DNA of 64,000 bases from JANJTY01 sp038257155 (GTDB lineage Bacteria > Pseudomonadota > Gammaproteobacteria > Xanthomonadales > Xanthomonadaceae). This document shows, piece by piece, positions 52,741 through 62,064 of the stretch. Made by a program: the position numbers and the translations under genes. A model generated the notes under the pieces. The model was not told where the DNA came from and did not search any database. It saw only the letters and a program-made list of their open reading frames with translations. The stretch's first letter is position 1. Each line of letters begins with the position of its first letter. The DNA is taken from positions 124,001 to 188,000 of the forward strand of contig JBBSJP010000002.1 in the NCBI GenBank assembly GCA_038257155.1. The letters are read 5' to 3'.

Positions 52741-53997
52741 ATGCACTTCAATGTCCAACGCCGCGCTGGGGCCTTCCTGATTGCTGTACTGCTGCTGAGT
52801 GCTTGCGCGGCAACACCGTCGCTGCTGGATACTCCTGCCCTACCCGACCCTGTCCTGTTGATTTCGATCGACGGACTGCATCCCGATCAGGTCACGCCAC
52901 ACACCATGCCAGTGCTGCATGGTTTGGGTGAACGCGGCGTTCGCGCGCGCTGGATGAATCCGTCGTATCCGACACTCACTTTTCCGAATCACTACACCCT
53001 GGTCACCGGCCTGCGGCCAGACCACCACGGCATCGTCGACAACACGATGTGGGACGACAAGCTGGGGCGCTTCGTGTCCAGTGACAGGAAAGCGGTGGAG
53101 GCATCCGGCTGGTGGGGTGGCGAGCCAATCTGGAGCCTGGCGGGCAAGGCCGGACTGCGAACCGCCGCCATGTTCTGGGTCGGTAGCGAGGCGTCGATTG
53201 GTGGCCGTCAGCCCGATGAGTGGCATCGGTTTTCCAAGGACTTCAGTATCGGCCAAAGACTGCAGACCGTGCTGGGCTGGTTCGACCCGCCCGCCGAACA
53301 GTGGCCAAGGATCGCGACGCTGTACTTCGAACATGTGGATGTGACCGGGCACAGCTTTGGTCCGGGTTCCGTCGAGCAGTTGGCTGCGGCGAGTGAAGTG
53401 GACACCGCGCTCGGCGATCTGTTCGCCGGGCTTCAGGCGCGTGGCCTCGGTGATCGGATCAACCTGATCGTGGTCTCCGATCACGGCATGGCCGCGGCCT
53501 CGAACGAACGCGTCATTTATCTGGAGGACCTGGTCGACAGCAACGCAATCCGGGTGATCACCGCCGGCGAAGTGGTGGCGATCCAGCCGGTCGCCGGTCA
53601 CGAAGCACAAGTCGACGCGGCATTGCTCGGTCGTCACGGCGCGCTGCAATGCTGGCGTCGCGAGGACCTGCCTCCCGAGTGGCACTACGGCACACATTCT
53701 CGGATTCCGGCCATCGTGTGCCAGGCGGATGAAGGCTGGAAGGTGTACAGCCGACCGTCATTCTCGCGCTGGGGTAACACGGTGAAGCCTGGCTCGCATG
53801 GCTATGCACCGGAGCTGCCTTCGATGCGCGCAACCTTCATTGCGAACGGCCCCGCGTTTCGCAGCGGCGTGCAGATCCAGCCTTTCGACAATGTGGATGT
53901 GTATTCGTTGCTGGCGCGCTTGCTGGGGCTTGAGCCCGCGGCTAATGACGGCAGCATTGATGCATTGCGGCCGGCATTGGTGAAGCGCGAACCGTAG
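52741..53997 (+). CDS. Lipoprotein nucleotide pyrophosphatase/phosphodiesterase (NPP family)
   Basis: A 418-residue alkaline-phosphatase-superfamily enzyme. It has a lipoprotein signal (AVLLLSACAA, Cys22). The metal Asp44 is in LLISIDGLHPDQ and the nucleophile Thr80 in NPSYPTLTFPNHYTLVTG. Later metal ligands are in LYFEHVDVTGHSFGPGS, LIVVSDHGMAAAS and KPGSHGYAPELPSM. This matches bacterial ectonucleotide pyrophosphatase/phosphodiesterases that cleave phosphodiester bonds of nucleotides in the periplasm. The start at 52741 is chosen for the lipoprotein signal. It is divergent from the six-gene array. Confidence 0.92.
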   Translation: MHFNVQRRAGAFLIAVLLLSACAATPSLLDTPALPDPVLLISIDGLHPDQVTPHTMPVLHGLGERGVRARWMNPSYPTLTFPNHYTLVTGLRPDHHGIVDNTMWDDKLGRFVSSDRKAVEASGWWGGEPIWSLAGKAGLRTAAMFWVGSEASIGGRQPDEWHRFSKDFSIGQRLQTVLGWFDPPAEQWPRIATLYFEHVDVTGHSFGPGSVEQLAAASEVDTALGDLFAGLQARGLGDRINLIVVSDHGMAAASNERVIYLEDLVDSNAIRVITAGEVVAIQPVAGHEAQVDAALLGRHGALQCWRREDLPPEWHYGTHSRIPAIVCQADEGWKVYSRPSFSRWGNTVKPGSHGYAPELPSMRATFIANGPAFRSGVQIQPFDNVDVYSLLARLLGLEPAANDGSIDALRPALVKREP

Positions 53998-54344
53998 AAA
54001 CCTTGCCGATCAATAGCCGGCCGGCTCCCGGAGGAAGGCTTTCAAGGCGACCCATCGCGACGCGTCGGAATCTGGTCGCCACCCGTGATGTGGATATGCG
54101 CCCGGCAGCGTCGGCTCCACCGCTGCGCGGCTTGAGCCGACCTACGAAATACGGGGCGGTCCGCGCTGTAGTAGGTCGGATCAAGCGCCGCCGAAGTGCG
54201 TATATACACGAGTACGCCCACCGGCGCAGATCCGACGCTTCCGCCACATCCACCGCATCCACCACTTCCGCAGCAGAAGAACGAAGCCCCCGGAATCCGG
54301 GGGCTTCGTTTGCAACCTGCGATCGCGGGCTTGCCGCGAATAAA
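53998..54344. other. Gap between convergent genes; no gene seen
   Basis: I see no gene in this 347-base stretch between the phosphodiesterase and the secreted hydrolase. It has a GGTCGGATC (54176-54184) with a partial inverse GATCCGAC at about 54230 around CGCCGCC-like sequence, a degenerate REP-type feature. A strong terminator lies at 54283-54307. Confidence 0.6.
54283..54307 (-). terminator. Strong palindromic terminator
   Basis: GAAGCCCCCGGA and TCCGGGGGCTTC form a perfect 12-bp inverted repeat about one central base, so the hairpin has a short loop. It lies 38 bases past the stop of the minus-strand secreted hydrolase. The flanks are CGTTT on the plus side and CGTTCTTC on the minus side, so it could serve both converging genes. 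Confidence 0.8.
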
Positions 54345-56288
54345 TCAGCGTGCTGCGTTGGTGTTCATGGTCGAATTGCGGCTGGCATTGAGGTACTGCG
54401 CCGGATCGCGCATGCCGGCGGTGTGGCACTGGCCGGTGACATGGCCACGGTTGAGGCCGCTGGAGAGCTGGCCATAGGCCTTCTCAGTGGTGCCGTCTTC
54501 CGGATCGCTCAGCACCAGGTCGGTGGCGAAGTTGCAGTAGTCGTTGGTGTACCAGTTGGTCAGCTTGAACGACGTGGTGTAGTAGTTGACCTTGCCACGT
54601 GCCCAGGTCGGGATACCAGCCAGCCAGCTCGATGCACCGCTGTAGTTGAGGTTGGCGTTGTTGCCGCAACCAACGCCAAACCACGAACCCAGCGTGGCGA
54701 GGATGCCGGCCAGATTGGTGCCCTGATACGGCGTGCCAACCGACTGGATCAGGCGGCTGCCGGTGGCGTTGTCCAGGCCACTCCAGTAGTAGGTGTAGAG
54801 GTGCAGCGATGCCGCACCGCCCTGGCTGTGGGCGACGGTGCCGAACGAATTCCAGGTCGCACCGTAGTCACGGATGCGACGCGCGAAGTCGTCGTGCGTG
54901 CGGTTCTGGTTGGCATCGAGGAAGGTCGAAGCCGTGCTGAACTGCGCCGCGGGCCAGACGCCACCAGAGCAGTAACCGTGCACCAGGATCAGACGCTTGC
55001 CAACACCCTTGGCCTGGGCGGTTTCCGCCGGCCGCGGGCCCATCAGCATGCGCTCGTCGACGCTAATTTCAGAAGCTGATTTCCGTACTGACAGTGCCGG
55101 CAGGTCAAGCGCGATGCGCTTGGCCGAGGCCACCGTGATGAAGTTGTCCGGATCCTCGATACGCAGGTCGCGCAGTTCGAACGGACCATTGGCCTTGGCC
55201 AGTGCGATCCAGTGCTCGTCAAGCGCCAGACCGACCACGCCGTTCTCAGGCTTCACCATGCCACCGATCCAGGCGACCGGCATGGCCTTGCCTGCCGCGT
55301 CGTGGCCCCAGACCTCGCCAATCGCGCGGTAATGCTGGTCGCTCATGGCCGCCGTTACCGGAATATTGAGCAACAGCCGGGCTTCATCGCTGCGAGCAGC
55401 CTTCACCGACCCCGCCGCATTGCCAATGGCCAGGCTTGATTCGATCACCGGGATCAGGTGCTCGGCGGTACGCAACAAGGGCGCGCCTGCGAGGTTGGTG
55501 CCGCTGACGATTACCTGCGCTACGTAGTCACCCGCAGCCTTGGCCGCAAAGCTGCCGCCATAGACGCCATCACCCGCCGCGCCGTCGCCGTTGCGGCCGT
55601 CATCGAACATCGCGATCTTGGCGATCGCGCCGTCCGGGTAGGTCACGCGCAGAACAGCACTATCGATGCGACCAGCCTCCTTGCCCAGGTTGACCTGGTG
55701 CTTGCTGCCTTCGCTGGTCAGCAACGCGGCGACGCCTATCTGCTCACCGACCAGCTGCCGCTTGTGGGTCTGGTAGGAACTCAGTTCGATCGCAGGGTCA
55801 CCTTCGATCAGCACGAAACCGCGGCTGTTCGAATCGCCCTGGATCTTGAGGCCCCAGTGACCCGGCTCGATGCCGTCGAACCCGTAAAGGTCACCGGGAA
55901 TGCTGGCTCCTTGCATGCCGAATTCGCTGCGTCGCGTCTCGCGCGCCAGGCTGGAAGCCTTGAGCTGGTTGCCGGCTGGCGACTGCAGATCGACCTGCCA
56001 GTTCGAACCCGGATCGGAGAACACCATCATGCGCAGGTCGCCGCGCTCGACGGAGAGCGGTCCTTGCCAGGCGAACTTGCCGCCCGCGGTGGGGCTGAAC
56101 TCGACGGGAATCAGGGCTGCCTTCGAGTGGATAGCACCGGCGGCCGGGTCGGGCGCGCGCATTTGTTCCATCTCGCTCGCCGGACCGGCAAGCTGCTTGA
56201 AGACGATGGTGTTTTCCTTCGCGTACGCGCTTGGCGTAGCGGTCAACAGTGCAACCAGAATGGAGCCAGTCAAAGACGCAAGTTTCAC
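54345..56288 (-). CDS. Secreted alpha/beta hydrolase with N-terminal beta domains
   Basis: A 647-residue exported protein with a signal peptide (LTGSILVALLTATPSAYA). The N-terminal 420 residues are beta-rich with a choice-of-anchor-type loop (YPDGAIAKIAMFDDGRNGDG). The C-terminal 220 residues are an alpha/beta hydrolase: oxyanion-side LILVHGYCSGGVWPA, nucleophile elbow VAHSQGGAASLHLY (Ser about 488) and a late His (GHVTGQCH or nearby). Several cysteines in the C-terminal domain suggest disulfides. It may be a lipase, esterase or related surface hydrolase. The triad Asp is not certain. Confidence 0.82.
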   Translation of the reverse strand: MKLASLTGSILVALLTATPSAYAKENTIVFKQLAGPASEMEQMRAPDPAAGAIHSKAALIPVEFSPTAGGKFAWQGPLSVERGDLRMMVFSDPGSNWQVDLQSPAGNQLKASSLARETRRSEFGMQGASIPGDLYGFDGIEPGHWGLKIQGDSNSRGFVLIEGDPAIELSSYQTHKRQLVGEQIGVAALLTSEGSKHQVNLGKEAGRIDSAVLRVTYPDGAIAKIAMFDDGRNGDGAAGDGVYGGSFAAKAAGDYVAQVIVSGTNLAGAPLLRTAEHLIPVIESSLAIGNAAGSVKAARSDEARLLLNIPVTAAMSDQHYRAIGEVWGHDAAGKAMPVAWIGGMVKPENGVVGLALDEHWIALAKANGPFELRDLRIEDPDNFITVASAKRIALDLPALSVRKSASEISVDERMLMGPRPAETAQAKGVGKRLILVHGYCSGGVWPAAQFSTASTFLDANQNRTHDDFARRIRDYGATWNSFGTVAHSQGGAASLHLYTYYWSGLDNATGSRLIQSVGTPYQGTNLAGILATLGSWFGVGCGNNANLNYSGASSWLAGIPTWARGKVNYYTTSFKLTNWYTNDYCNFATDLVLSDPEDGTTEKAYGQLSSGLNRGHVTGQCHTAGMRDPAQYLNASRNSTMNTNAAR

Positions 56289-56541
56289 AGCATTCCCTCC
56301 CGAGGAACGGCCGAAATCGGCAGATGTGGTGTTTGACTGGTCTGCCTGCTTCCTGGGGGTTGCCCTAATACGGTGCCAGTGTCGGGGCGCGTCCGTACGC
56401 AGCCGTATTGGCGCGCATCAAAGCATGAATCCAAACTTAACGCAAGAACCGCGACGCGGATCTCGGTTCAGCTTGGGCTTGGCTCACAAAAAACGGTCCG
56501 AACAGCAGTACTGGCGGATCATTCCGCGTTCGCATCAAGGC

Positions 56542-56832
56542 TCAGGCCTGGCTCGACTGGCCGGCTGGCTTGCCCGCATCGCCCCGGATCAACTGCAGAT
56601 TGCGCAGGTAGATCAACAAGCCGCTGGCCTGGCCAACGATGAAGACCGGGTCGGCCCGATGAATGGCATAGGCCAACAGCACCGAACTGCCGGTCAGGCT
56701 GAAGTACCAGAAGGCCCGCGGCACGATGCTGCGGCGGGCACGCTCGGAAGCCAGCCATTGCAGCAGGAAGCGGGTCGAGAACAGTGCCTGTCCCAGGAAT
56801 CCCACCGCCACCCAGATCATTGCTTCGCTCAT
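56542..56832 (-). CDS. Lipid-A-disaccharide synthase N-terminal domain (LAB_N) protein
   Basis: A 96-residue membrane protein of three helices in the LAB_N family (VAVGFLGQALFSTRFLLQWL, SIVPRAFWYFSLTGSSVLLA, AYAIHRADPVFIVGQASGLL, IYLRNLQL). The start at 56832 overlaps the stop of the GT2 gene by four bases. LAB_N proteins often stand beside GT2 and GT39 glycosyltransferase genes, and a role in lipid A or polyprenyl-phosphate-sugar handling is presumed, not proven. Confidence 0.9.
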   Translation of the reverse strand: MSEAMIWVAVGFLGQALFSTRFLLQWLASERARRSIVPRAFWYFSLTGSSVLLAYAIHRADPVFIVGQASGLLIYLRNLQLIRGDAGKPAGQSSQA

Positions 56833-57728
56833 TCTGTGCTCCCCGTGCCGGGTGAGAAGCCGGCGATGCGACGTAGCGTCAGCTCTGCTCCGGGAGGGAC
56901 CGCAGCCATGCCTTGCGTCGCGAGTTCTGCGGGATGTGCCTGCTGCGCTCGACGCATCAACCAGGCAACACCGGCCAGATCTGACAGGGCTACCCACAGC
57001 CTCCCGAGATTGGTGTAGTTCGAGCGCCCTGCGGTGCGGGCGCGATGGTTCACTGGCACGCTCTGCGCTGCATAGCCGGCGCGTTGGACCAGGGCGGGCA
57101 GGTAACGATGCATGTGGTCGAAGTAGGGCAGATCCAGGAACATCGCGCGCTCGATCAATTTGATGCCACACCCGGTGTCCGGCGTGTCGTCCCGCAGCAG
57201 CCGCCGACGAATGGCATTGGCAATGCGTGAGGCAGCGCGCTTCGCCCAACTGTCCCGACGCCGAACTCGCCAGCCTCCTATCAGGCGCACCATTGGCGAG
57301 GCGGCGTCGCGGGCTTCAAGCAGCCGCGGAATATCGGCCGGATCATTCTGACCATCACCATCCAGGGTGAGCACCCAGGGGGCACGTGCCGCTTTCACGC
57401 CATTGCGAAGCGCGGTGCTTTGTCCTGCCCGAACGCGATGCTCGATCACCCGGAGCTCGGGAATTTCTTCGCGCAGCGCCCGCAGGCGCTTGAGACTGTC
57501 GTCTCCGCTGGCATCATCGACCACCACGATTTCGAAGCGCATCCAGCCCCACAGTGCCGAAACCACCTCACGCAGCAAAGCTGGCAGGTTCTGCGCTTCG
57601 TTGTGCGCGGGAATCACCACGGATATTTCTGGCTGCAGCACTCTCGGGGCCAAGTCCTGCCTCGGCATCGCAACCTGAGTGGCGTGCGCGTCGTCCAGTG
57701 CCCGATCAATGCTGACGGTCGTTTCCAT
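56829..57728 (-). CDS. GT2-family polyprenyl-phosphate glycosyltransferase
   Basis: A protein of about 299 residues (ATG at 57728; a second ATG at 57752 adds eight). The GT-A fold is shown by ISVVIPAHNEAQNLPALLRE, FEIVVVDDASGDDSL, APWVLTLDGDGQNDPADIP (the DxD-like DGDGQ) and GCGIKLIERAMF. It resembles dolichyl-phosphate mannosyltransferase/ArnC enzymes that charge a polyprenyl phosphate with a sugar, but lacks the C-terminal membrane helices of ArnC. These may be supplied by the overlapping LAB_N gene. The ArnT-like protein encoded at 59984 is a plausible consumer of the product. Confidence 0.9.
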   Translation of the reverse strand: METTVSIDRALDDAHATQVAMPRQDLAPRVLQPEISVVIPAHNEAQNLPALLREVVSALWGWMRFEIVVVDDASGDDSLKRLRALREEIPELRVIEHRVRAGQSTALRNGVKAARAPWVLTLDGDGQNDPADIPRLLEARDAASPMVRLIGGWRVRRRDSWAKRAASRIANAIRRRLLRDDTPDTGCGIKLIERAMFLDLPYFDHMHRYLPALVQRAGYAAQSVPVNHRARTAGRSNYTNLGRLWVALSDLAGVAWLMRRAQQAHPAELATQGMAAVPPGAELTLRRIAGFSPGTGSTE

Positions 57729-57812
57729 ATGCCACAGCCTGGCGGGAAACATGTCGGAGAATCGTTGGAATGGGCCGGGATCGACCGAGCCCGAGGCTCC
57801 CTTGCAGCGGCT

Positions 57813-59093
57813 TCAGCGCCGAACCGAAGCAGCCAGATCCAGCGTTGCGCAGGTACCGCCAGCGGGATTGGGCTCCAACGCAAGCCGCCAGCCGAGGTGT
57901 TCGCACAGTCGGCCGATGAGGTCAAGGCCGATACCCTGCCCCTCACGCTGGCCATCGCGCGCCATGCGCGAGTAGATCGCACTGATCTGTTCAGGGCTCA
58001 TGCCACGCCCCGGGTCCTCGATCCGCACCAGCCCCTCTGGACTCAGGGAAACGTGGACGGTGCCGTGATCGCTGTTCTCTATGCCGTTGCGCAGCAAATT
58101 GCCGATTGCTGCCCTTACTACTGGTTCGGGCGCCACCACCCGACAGCTTGGAAGTTCGCCGATCGCTACCTCCAGCTGCTGGTCGCGCAGCAGGTGACGA
58201 TGATCCTCGACGATGTCGGGCAGCAGGTGCCCGAGATCAATGCTCTGGCTATTGCCAGCCAGCTGCTCCGGTGACTTGGCCAGTACCAGCAGCAGAGATA
58301 TCAGCTGCTCGGAGGAGTGCGCCGTGGCGAGGATCCGCTCGGCGACAGTGCGGGCGCCAGGCGGCAAGTCGACGCGGGAAGCAAGCAGTTCCGCGGCACC
58401 TGAGATCACCGCGATCGGGGTGCGCAGTTCGTGACTGGCGCTGTCAATGAATACGCGCTCGCGTTCAGCATGCTGCGCCTGGCGCCGGAGATAGCCGCGC
58501 AGGGATTCGGCAACAAGGGCAAGTTCGGTGCTGGCGCCATGCGGCACGGCAACGTCTTTCGGTCCGGCGCCTGCTTCCAGCGCGGCAATCGATCGTGACA
58601 GATCCGACAGGGGCCGCATCAGTCGACCTATCCCCCACAGCAAGACTGGCGTCAGCAACAGCAGCATGCCGAAACTCATGGCCGCCAACGTGGCGGCTAT
58701 CTGCCGCTCACTCAATTCCAGCTCGGTGATGTCCAGTGCCAGGGCAAGCCGCTCTTTCCCGTCGCCCGATACCATCACGGCAAACTGACGACCATCGATG
58801 TCGATTTCGTCGTGCAGTCCGACGTCCAGCTCGGCCAGCGCGGGTGGCAGGGCGACCGGCCCGGCTTCGGCGTAAAACCGCATGAAGTCGTCAGCTGGCA
58901 GGGACCAGGAGGGGTCGGCCCGTCGACGCTGGGCGATGTAATCCAGTTCGGCCTGCAGCTGTGTGCTCCAAACCAGCCGCTCCGCCCCCTCATGCACCAG
59001 ATACCCAAAGCCCATGGTGGCCGCGGTCATCAACAGGGCGAAGCCCAGCAGACCCATGGCGATGCTGCGACGCAGGCTGGAACGCTTCTGCAT
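57813..59093 (-). CDS. Sensor histidine kinase
   Basis: A 426-residue inner-membrane kinase. Helix 1 is at about 10-32 and helix 2 at about 132-156 (ATLAAMSFGMLLLLTPVLLW), enclosing a 100-residue periplasmic sensor. A HAMP-like stretch follows (LMRPLSDLSRSIAALEAG), then the dimerisation/phosphoacceptor helix with His221 (DSASHELRTPI). The ATPase domain has NLLRNGIENSD (N box), RIEDPGRGMS (G1) and GQGIGLDLIGRL (G2). It overlaps the response regulator stop by one base, so the two form an operon. Its signal is unknown. Confidence 0.94.
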   Translation of the reverse strand: MQKRSSLRRSIAMGLLGFALLMTAATMGFGYLVHEGAERLVWSTQLQAELDYIAQRRRADPSWSLPADDFMRFYAEAGPVALPPALAELDVGLHDEIDIDGRQFAVMVSGDGKERLALALDITELELSERQIAATLAAMSFGMLLLLTPVLLWGIGRLMRPLSDLSRSIAALEAGAGPKDVAVPHGASTELALVAESLRGYLRRQAQHAERERVFIDSASHELRTPIAVISGAAELLASRVDLPPGARTVAERILATAHSSEQLISLLLVLAKSPEQLAGNSQSIDLGHLLPDIVEDHRHLLRDQQLEVAIGELPSCRVVAPEPVVRAAIGNLLRNGIENSDHGTVHVSLSPEGLVRIEDPGRGMSPEQISAIYSRMARDGQREGQGIGLDLIGRLCEHLGWRLALEPNPAGGTCATLDLAASVRR

Positions 59094-59788
59094 TACTCAG
59101 GCTGCTGCTCGGCGCTGCCGGCGGCAAGGCGATAGCCCACCCGCGGCACGGTCTGGATCATCTTCTGCTCGAAACCGCTGTCGACGCTTCGGCGCAGCTC
59201 GTACATGTGCGAACGCAGCAGGTCGGCATCCGGCGGTTCATCGCCCCACAGGGCGGCTTCAAGGCGCTCGCGCTCGACCACCGCCGGGCTGGCCTGCATC
59301 AGCATCTGCAGCAGCTTGCGGCAGGCCGGATACAGATGCAGAGGACGCCCGGCCCGGCTGGCCTCAAGGCTTGCAAGGTCAAAGCGCAAGTCACCCACTT
59401 CAAGCACCCGTTTGCGTCCGGCTCCGCTGGCTCGCGCGACCAGCGCCTCCAAACGCACCTCGAGCTCCGGCAAGGCAAATGGCTTGGTCAGGTAGTCGTC
59501 GGCCCCGGCGCGGAAGCCGGCGATCTTGTCGGGCAGTTCGTCACGCGCGGTCAGCATGATGACCGGCACGTCGCTACCCGACTCCGAGCGCAAGCGGCGC
59601 AACAGTTCGGCGCCGTCCATGCGCGGCAGCATCCAGTCCAGCACGATGGCGTCGTACCGCTCGCTGGTGGCCAGGTGCAAGCCTGTGACGCCGTCCGGCG
59701 CTGCGTCGAGCGCGTGGCCGCGCGCTTCGAAGTACTCAAAAATATTGGCAACCAGGCTGCGATTGTCTTCGATGATCAGTAGTCGCAT
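59093..59788 (-). CDS. OmpR-family response regulator
   Basis: A 231-residue regulator. The receiver domain (1-115) has the acidic pocket (LLIIEDN), phosphoacceptor Asp51 (IVLDWMLPRMDG), Thr80 (VIMLTARDE) and Lys102 (YLTKPFALPELE). The C-terminal winged helix (about 130-225) ends HMYELRRSVDSGFEQKMIQT, VPRVGYRL. The chosen ATG is 59788. The gene is divergent from the ArnT-like gene (195-base gap), a plausible target. PmrA/ColR-type regulators commonly control such lipid-modification genes. Confidence 0.95.
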   Translation of the reverse strand: MRLLIIEDNRSLVANIFEYFEARGHALDAAPDGVTGLHLATSERYDAIVLDWMLPRMDGAELLRRLRSESGSDVPVIMLTARDELPDKIAGFRAGADDYLTKPFALPELEVRLEALVARASGAGRKRVLEVGDLRFDLASLEASRAGRPLHLYPACRKLLQMLMQASPAVVERERLEAALWGDEPPDADLLRSHMYELRRSVDSGFEQKMIQTVPRVGYRLAAGSAEQQPE

Positions 59789-59983
59789 TGCGTCGCGTCC
59801 GGCGCCGGCGTGAAAAGCATTGCTACCCGTTTTGTCGCCATAGGTGGATGGTAGCCTGCCCCGCGCAGTGTCGTATTGGCGTCGGAGTCTGAGCATTGCC
59901 GTGCCGCCCAGGCTCCCTGCGCGACATCTTTCCAACGCCGCCCCGACCATACTCCCGCGCTGAATGCCAGGTAGCCGCCGCCC

Positions 59984-61699
59984 TTGATCGTTTCTCCGAG
60001 CCTTCGTCGTTCCAGCGTCCTGCGCTGGGTCCTGCTGTACGCCGCGCTGATTCTGGCCGCGGGCATCGGGCTGCGCGACCCATCGCCGCCGGATGAGCCG
60101 CGCTTCGTGCTGGCAGCCCAGCACATGGTGGAATCAGGCGACTGGCTGTTCCCACATCGCGGCAGTGAACTCTATTCGCACAAGCCGCCGCCCTTCATGT
60201 GGATGCAGGCAGCGGCATACAGCGTGGCCGGAAACTGGCGTATCGCTTTTCTGCTTCCGTCGCTGCTGGCCGCACTTGGCACACTTTGGCTGGTGCATGA
60301 CCTGGCCGGACGGCTTTGGGGAAGAGGCTTCGCGCCCTACGCCTCCTTGAGCCTGCTGGTGACCCTGCAGTTCGGTCTGCAGGCCAAGCGTGGCCAGATC
60401 GATATGCTGCTGGTGTTCCTCACCACCTTGTCGCTGTACGCGCTGGCTCGACATCTGCTGCTCGCGCGAGAGGCGCGCTGGTCCTGGCTGGGCTGGTTTG
60501 CGGCCGGTGCCGGCACGATCACCAAGGGTGTGGGCTTTCTGCCCCTGCTCATGTATCTGCCTGCCTTGGTCGGCAGGCACCTTGGCTGGCGCCACCTGGC
60601 GAAGCCCGTCCAAGGCAGGCCACTGCTGACGCAGTTGGCGCCCATGGCATTCCTGCTGGCGGCCGGACTGTGGCTGCTGCCGATGTTGCTGGCCGTTGCC
60701 GCCAGCGACGATCCCGGCCTGCAAGCCTATGCACGCGAGATCCTGCTGAAACAGACCGGCGAGCGCTATGCCAAAGCCTGGCATCACATCCAGCCGCCCT
60801 GGTACTTCCTGCAGGTGATTGCCACGCTTTGGCTGCCCCTTGCCCTTGCCCTGCCCGGCCTGCTGCCAGCCTGGTGGCGTCGTCTGCGGCGCCACGACGC
60901 ACGCTATCTGGTGCTGCTTGGCTGGAGCCTGCTGGTGCTGCTGTTCTTCAGCGCCAGCCCCGGTAAACGCGAGGTCTACATTCTCCCTGCCCTGCCCGCA
61001 CTGTGCGTCGCCGCGGCGCCCCTGCTGCCCGGACTGCTGCGTCGCCTCTGGCTGCAGCGTGCATTGCTCGCTTATGTGATTGTGTTTTCCGCTGCCGCGC
61101 TTGCTCTCGGCTCGGGTCTGTTCGGGGAAGCCGAATGGGAACGCAAACTGCTGGCTGCACGCGGGCTGGAATCCACGCCGACCGCCTTCTTCGCGTGGTT
61201 GCTGGCGATCGGCACAGGCGGATTGCTGCTGGCTGCCGCATTGCGCGGTCGGCGCGCCGGGCTCGCTGTGCTGGGTTTCACCGGACTGCTCTGGCTTGGC
61301 TATGGCGTGGGCCTGATGCCGCTGTTGAACGACAGCAGTTCGTCGCGCGCAGTCATGCAGCGCGCCGGTGAAATCATCGGGCCGGAGGCCGAACTCGCCA
61401 TGCTGGGCTGGCGCGAACAGCAACTGTTGCAGGCCGATCGGCCCGCTGTGGACTTCGGTTTCGAACGCGCCTGGAGCGAGCAGTGGCCCGATGCAGCGGT
61501 ATGGCTACGCGAGCGGCCCGAGCGGCGCTGGCTGTTCCTGATACGCCAGGGAATCAGTCGCTGCGTCGATCCACCAGGCGTGGTCGAGGTTGGCATCGCC
61601 AACCGTCGCGAGTGGGTGCTGGTTCCAGCCACCGCTCTGCGCCCGGACTGCCAGCCCGGTACTGATGAAACGTTCGAGCAGCGCGAAGTACGTGATTGA
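59984..61699 (+). CDS. ArnT-like GT39 membrane glycosyltransferase
   Basis: A 571-residue protein from a TTG at 59984, with about 11-13 helices. The first periplasmic loop has the GT39/ArnT signature SPPDEPRFVLAAQHMVESGD and LYSHKPPPFMWMQAAAYS, including the Asp-Glu acidic pair. RGQIDMLLVFLTTLSLYAL and TITKGVGFLPLLMYLPAL are also typical. It is related to enzymes that move 4-amino-arabinose or other sugars from undecaprenyl phosphate to lipid A or protein. The exact acceptor is unknown, and the arn synthesis genes are absent here, so a different sugar is likely. Confidence 0.9.
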   Translation: MIVSPSLRRSSVLRWVLLYAALILAAGIGLRDPSPPDEPRFVLAAQHMVESGDWLFPHRGSELYSHKPPPFMWMQAAAYSVAGNWRIAFLLPSLLAALGTLWLVHDLAGRLWGRGFAPYASLSLLVTLQFGLQAKRGQIDMLLVFLTTLSLYALARHLLLAREARWSWLGWFAAGAGTITKGVGFLPLLMYLPALVGRHLGWRHLAKPVQGRPLLTQLAPMAFLLAAGLWLLPMLLAVAASDDPGLQAYAREILLKQTGERYAKAWHHIQPPWYFLQVIATLWLPLALALPGLLPAWWRRLRRHDARYLVLLGWSLLVLLFFSASPGKREVYILPALPALCVAAAPLLPGLLRRLWLQRALLAYVIVFSAAALALGSGLFGEAEWERKLLAARGLESTPTAFFAWLLAIGTGGLLLAAALRGRRAGLAVLGFTGLLWLGYGVGLMPLLNDSSSSRAVMQRAGEIIGPEAELAMLGWREQQLLQADRPAVDFGFERAWSEQWPDAAVWLRERPERRWLFLIRQGISRCVDPPGVVEVGIANRREWVLVPATALRPDCQPGTDETFEQREVRD

Positions 61700-62064
61700 A
61701 GGAAAAATTGGATGGAGGGCGCATCCTGATGCGCCGCCGCGCAAAGACCAGAACGCGCAACATCCTCCCTCGCATGATGTCGCAGCGTAGAGCACCCTTA
61801 CACCGCGCAACGGCGGATCAAGATCCGCCCTACGACAGCCGAAGCGGGCGCGCGGCTCTGCATTTGGAGGGCGCTGGTCCTGCGGCGCAGCTTCACCGGC
61901 GCAATCCAGAGCGGCCGCGCAGGAGCGCGTCCCTCCAAAGGCCCAAGCGATACGCGCCGCTTTTGTAGGGCGGATCTTGATCCGCCGCCGCGGGGTACAT
62001 GGTCCGCGCCACGGCGGATCAAGATCCGCCCTCCGACAGCAGAATTCGATGAAGGGCGTATGTT
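61700..62064. repeat. REP cluster of five or more palindromes
   Basis: There is no gene in this 365-base gap. Exact palindromes are GGCGCATCCTGATGCGCC (61718-61735), GGCGGATCAAGATCCGCC (61812-61829), GGCGGATCTTGATCCGCC (61969-61986) and GGCGGATCAAGATCCGCC (62013-62030). GGAGGGCGC.. and ..GCGCGTCCCTCC half-elements lie near 61867 and 61917-61937. The 61969 and 62013 copies are inverted with outward GTAGGG and CCCTCC flanks, a REPIN-like doublet. Hairpins here may terminate both converging genes. Confidence 0.85.
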
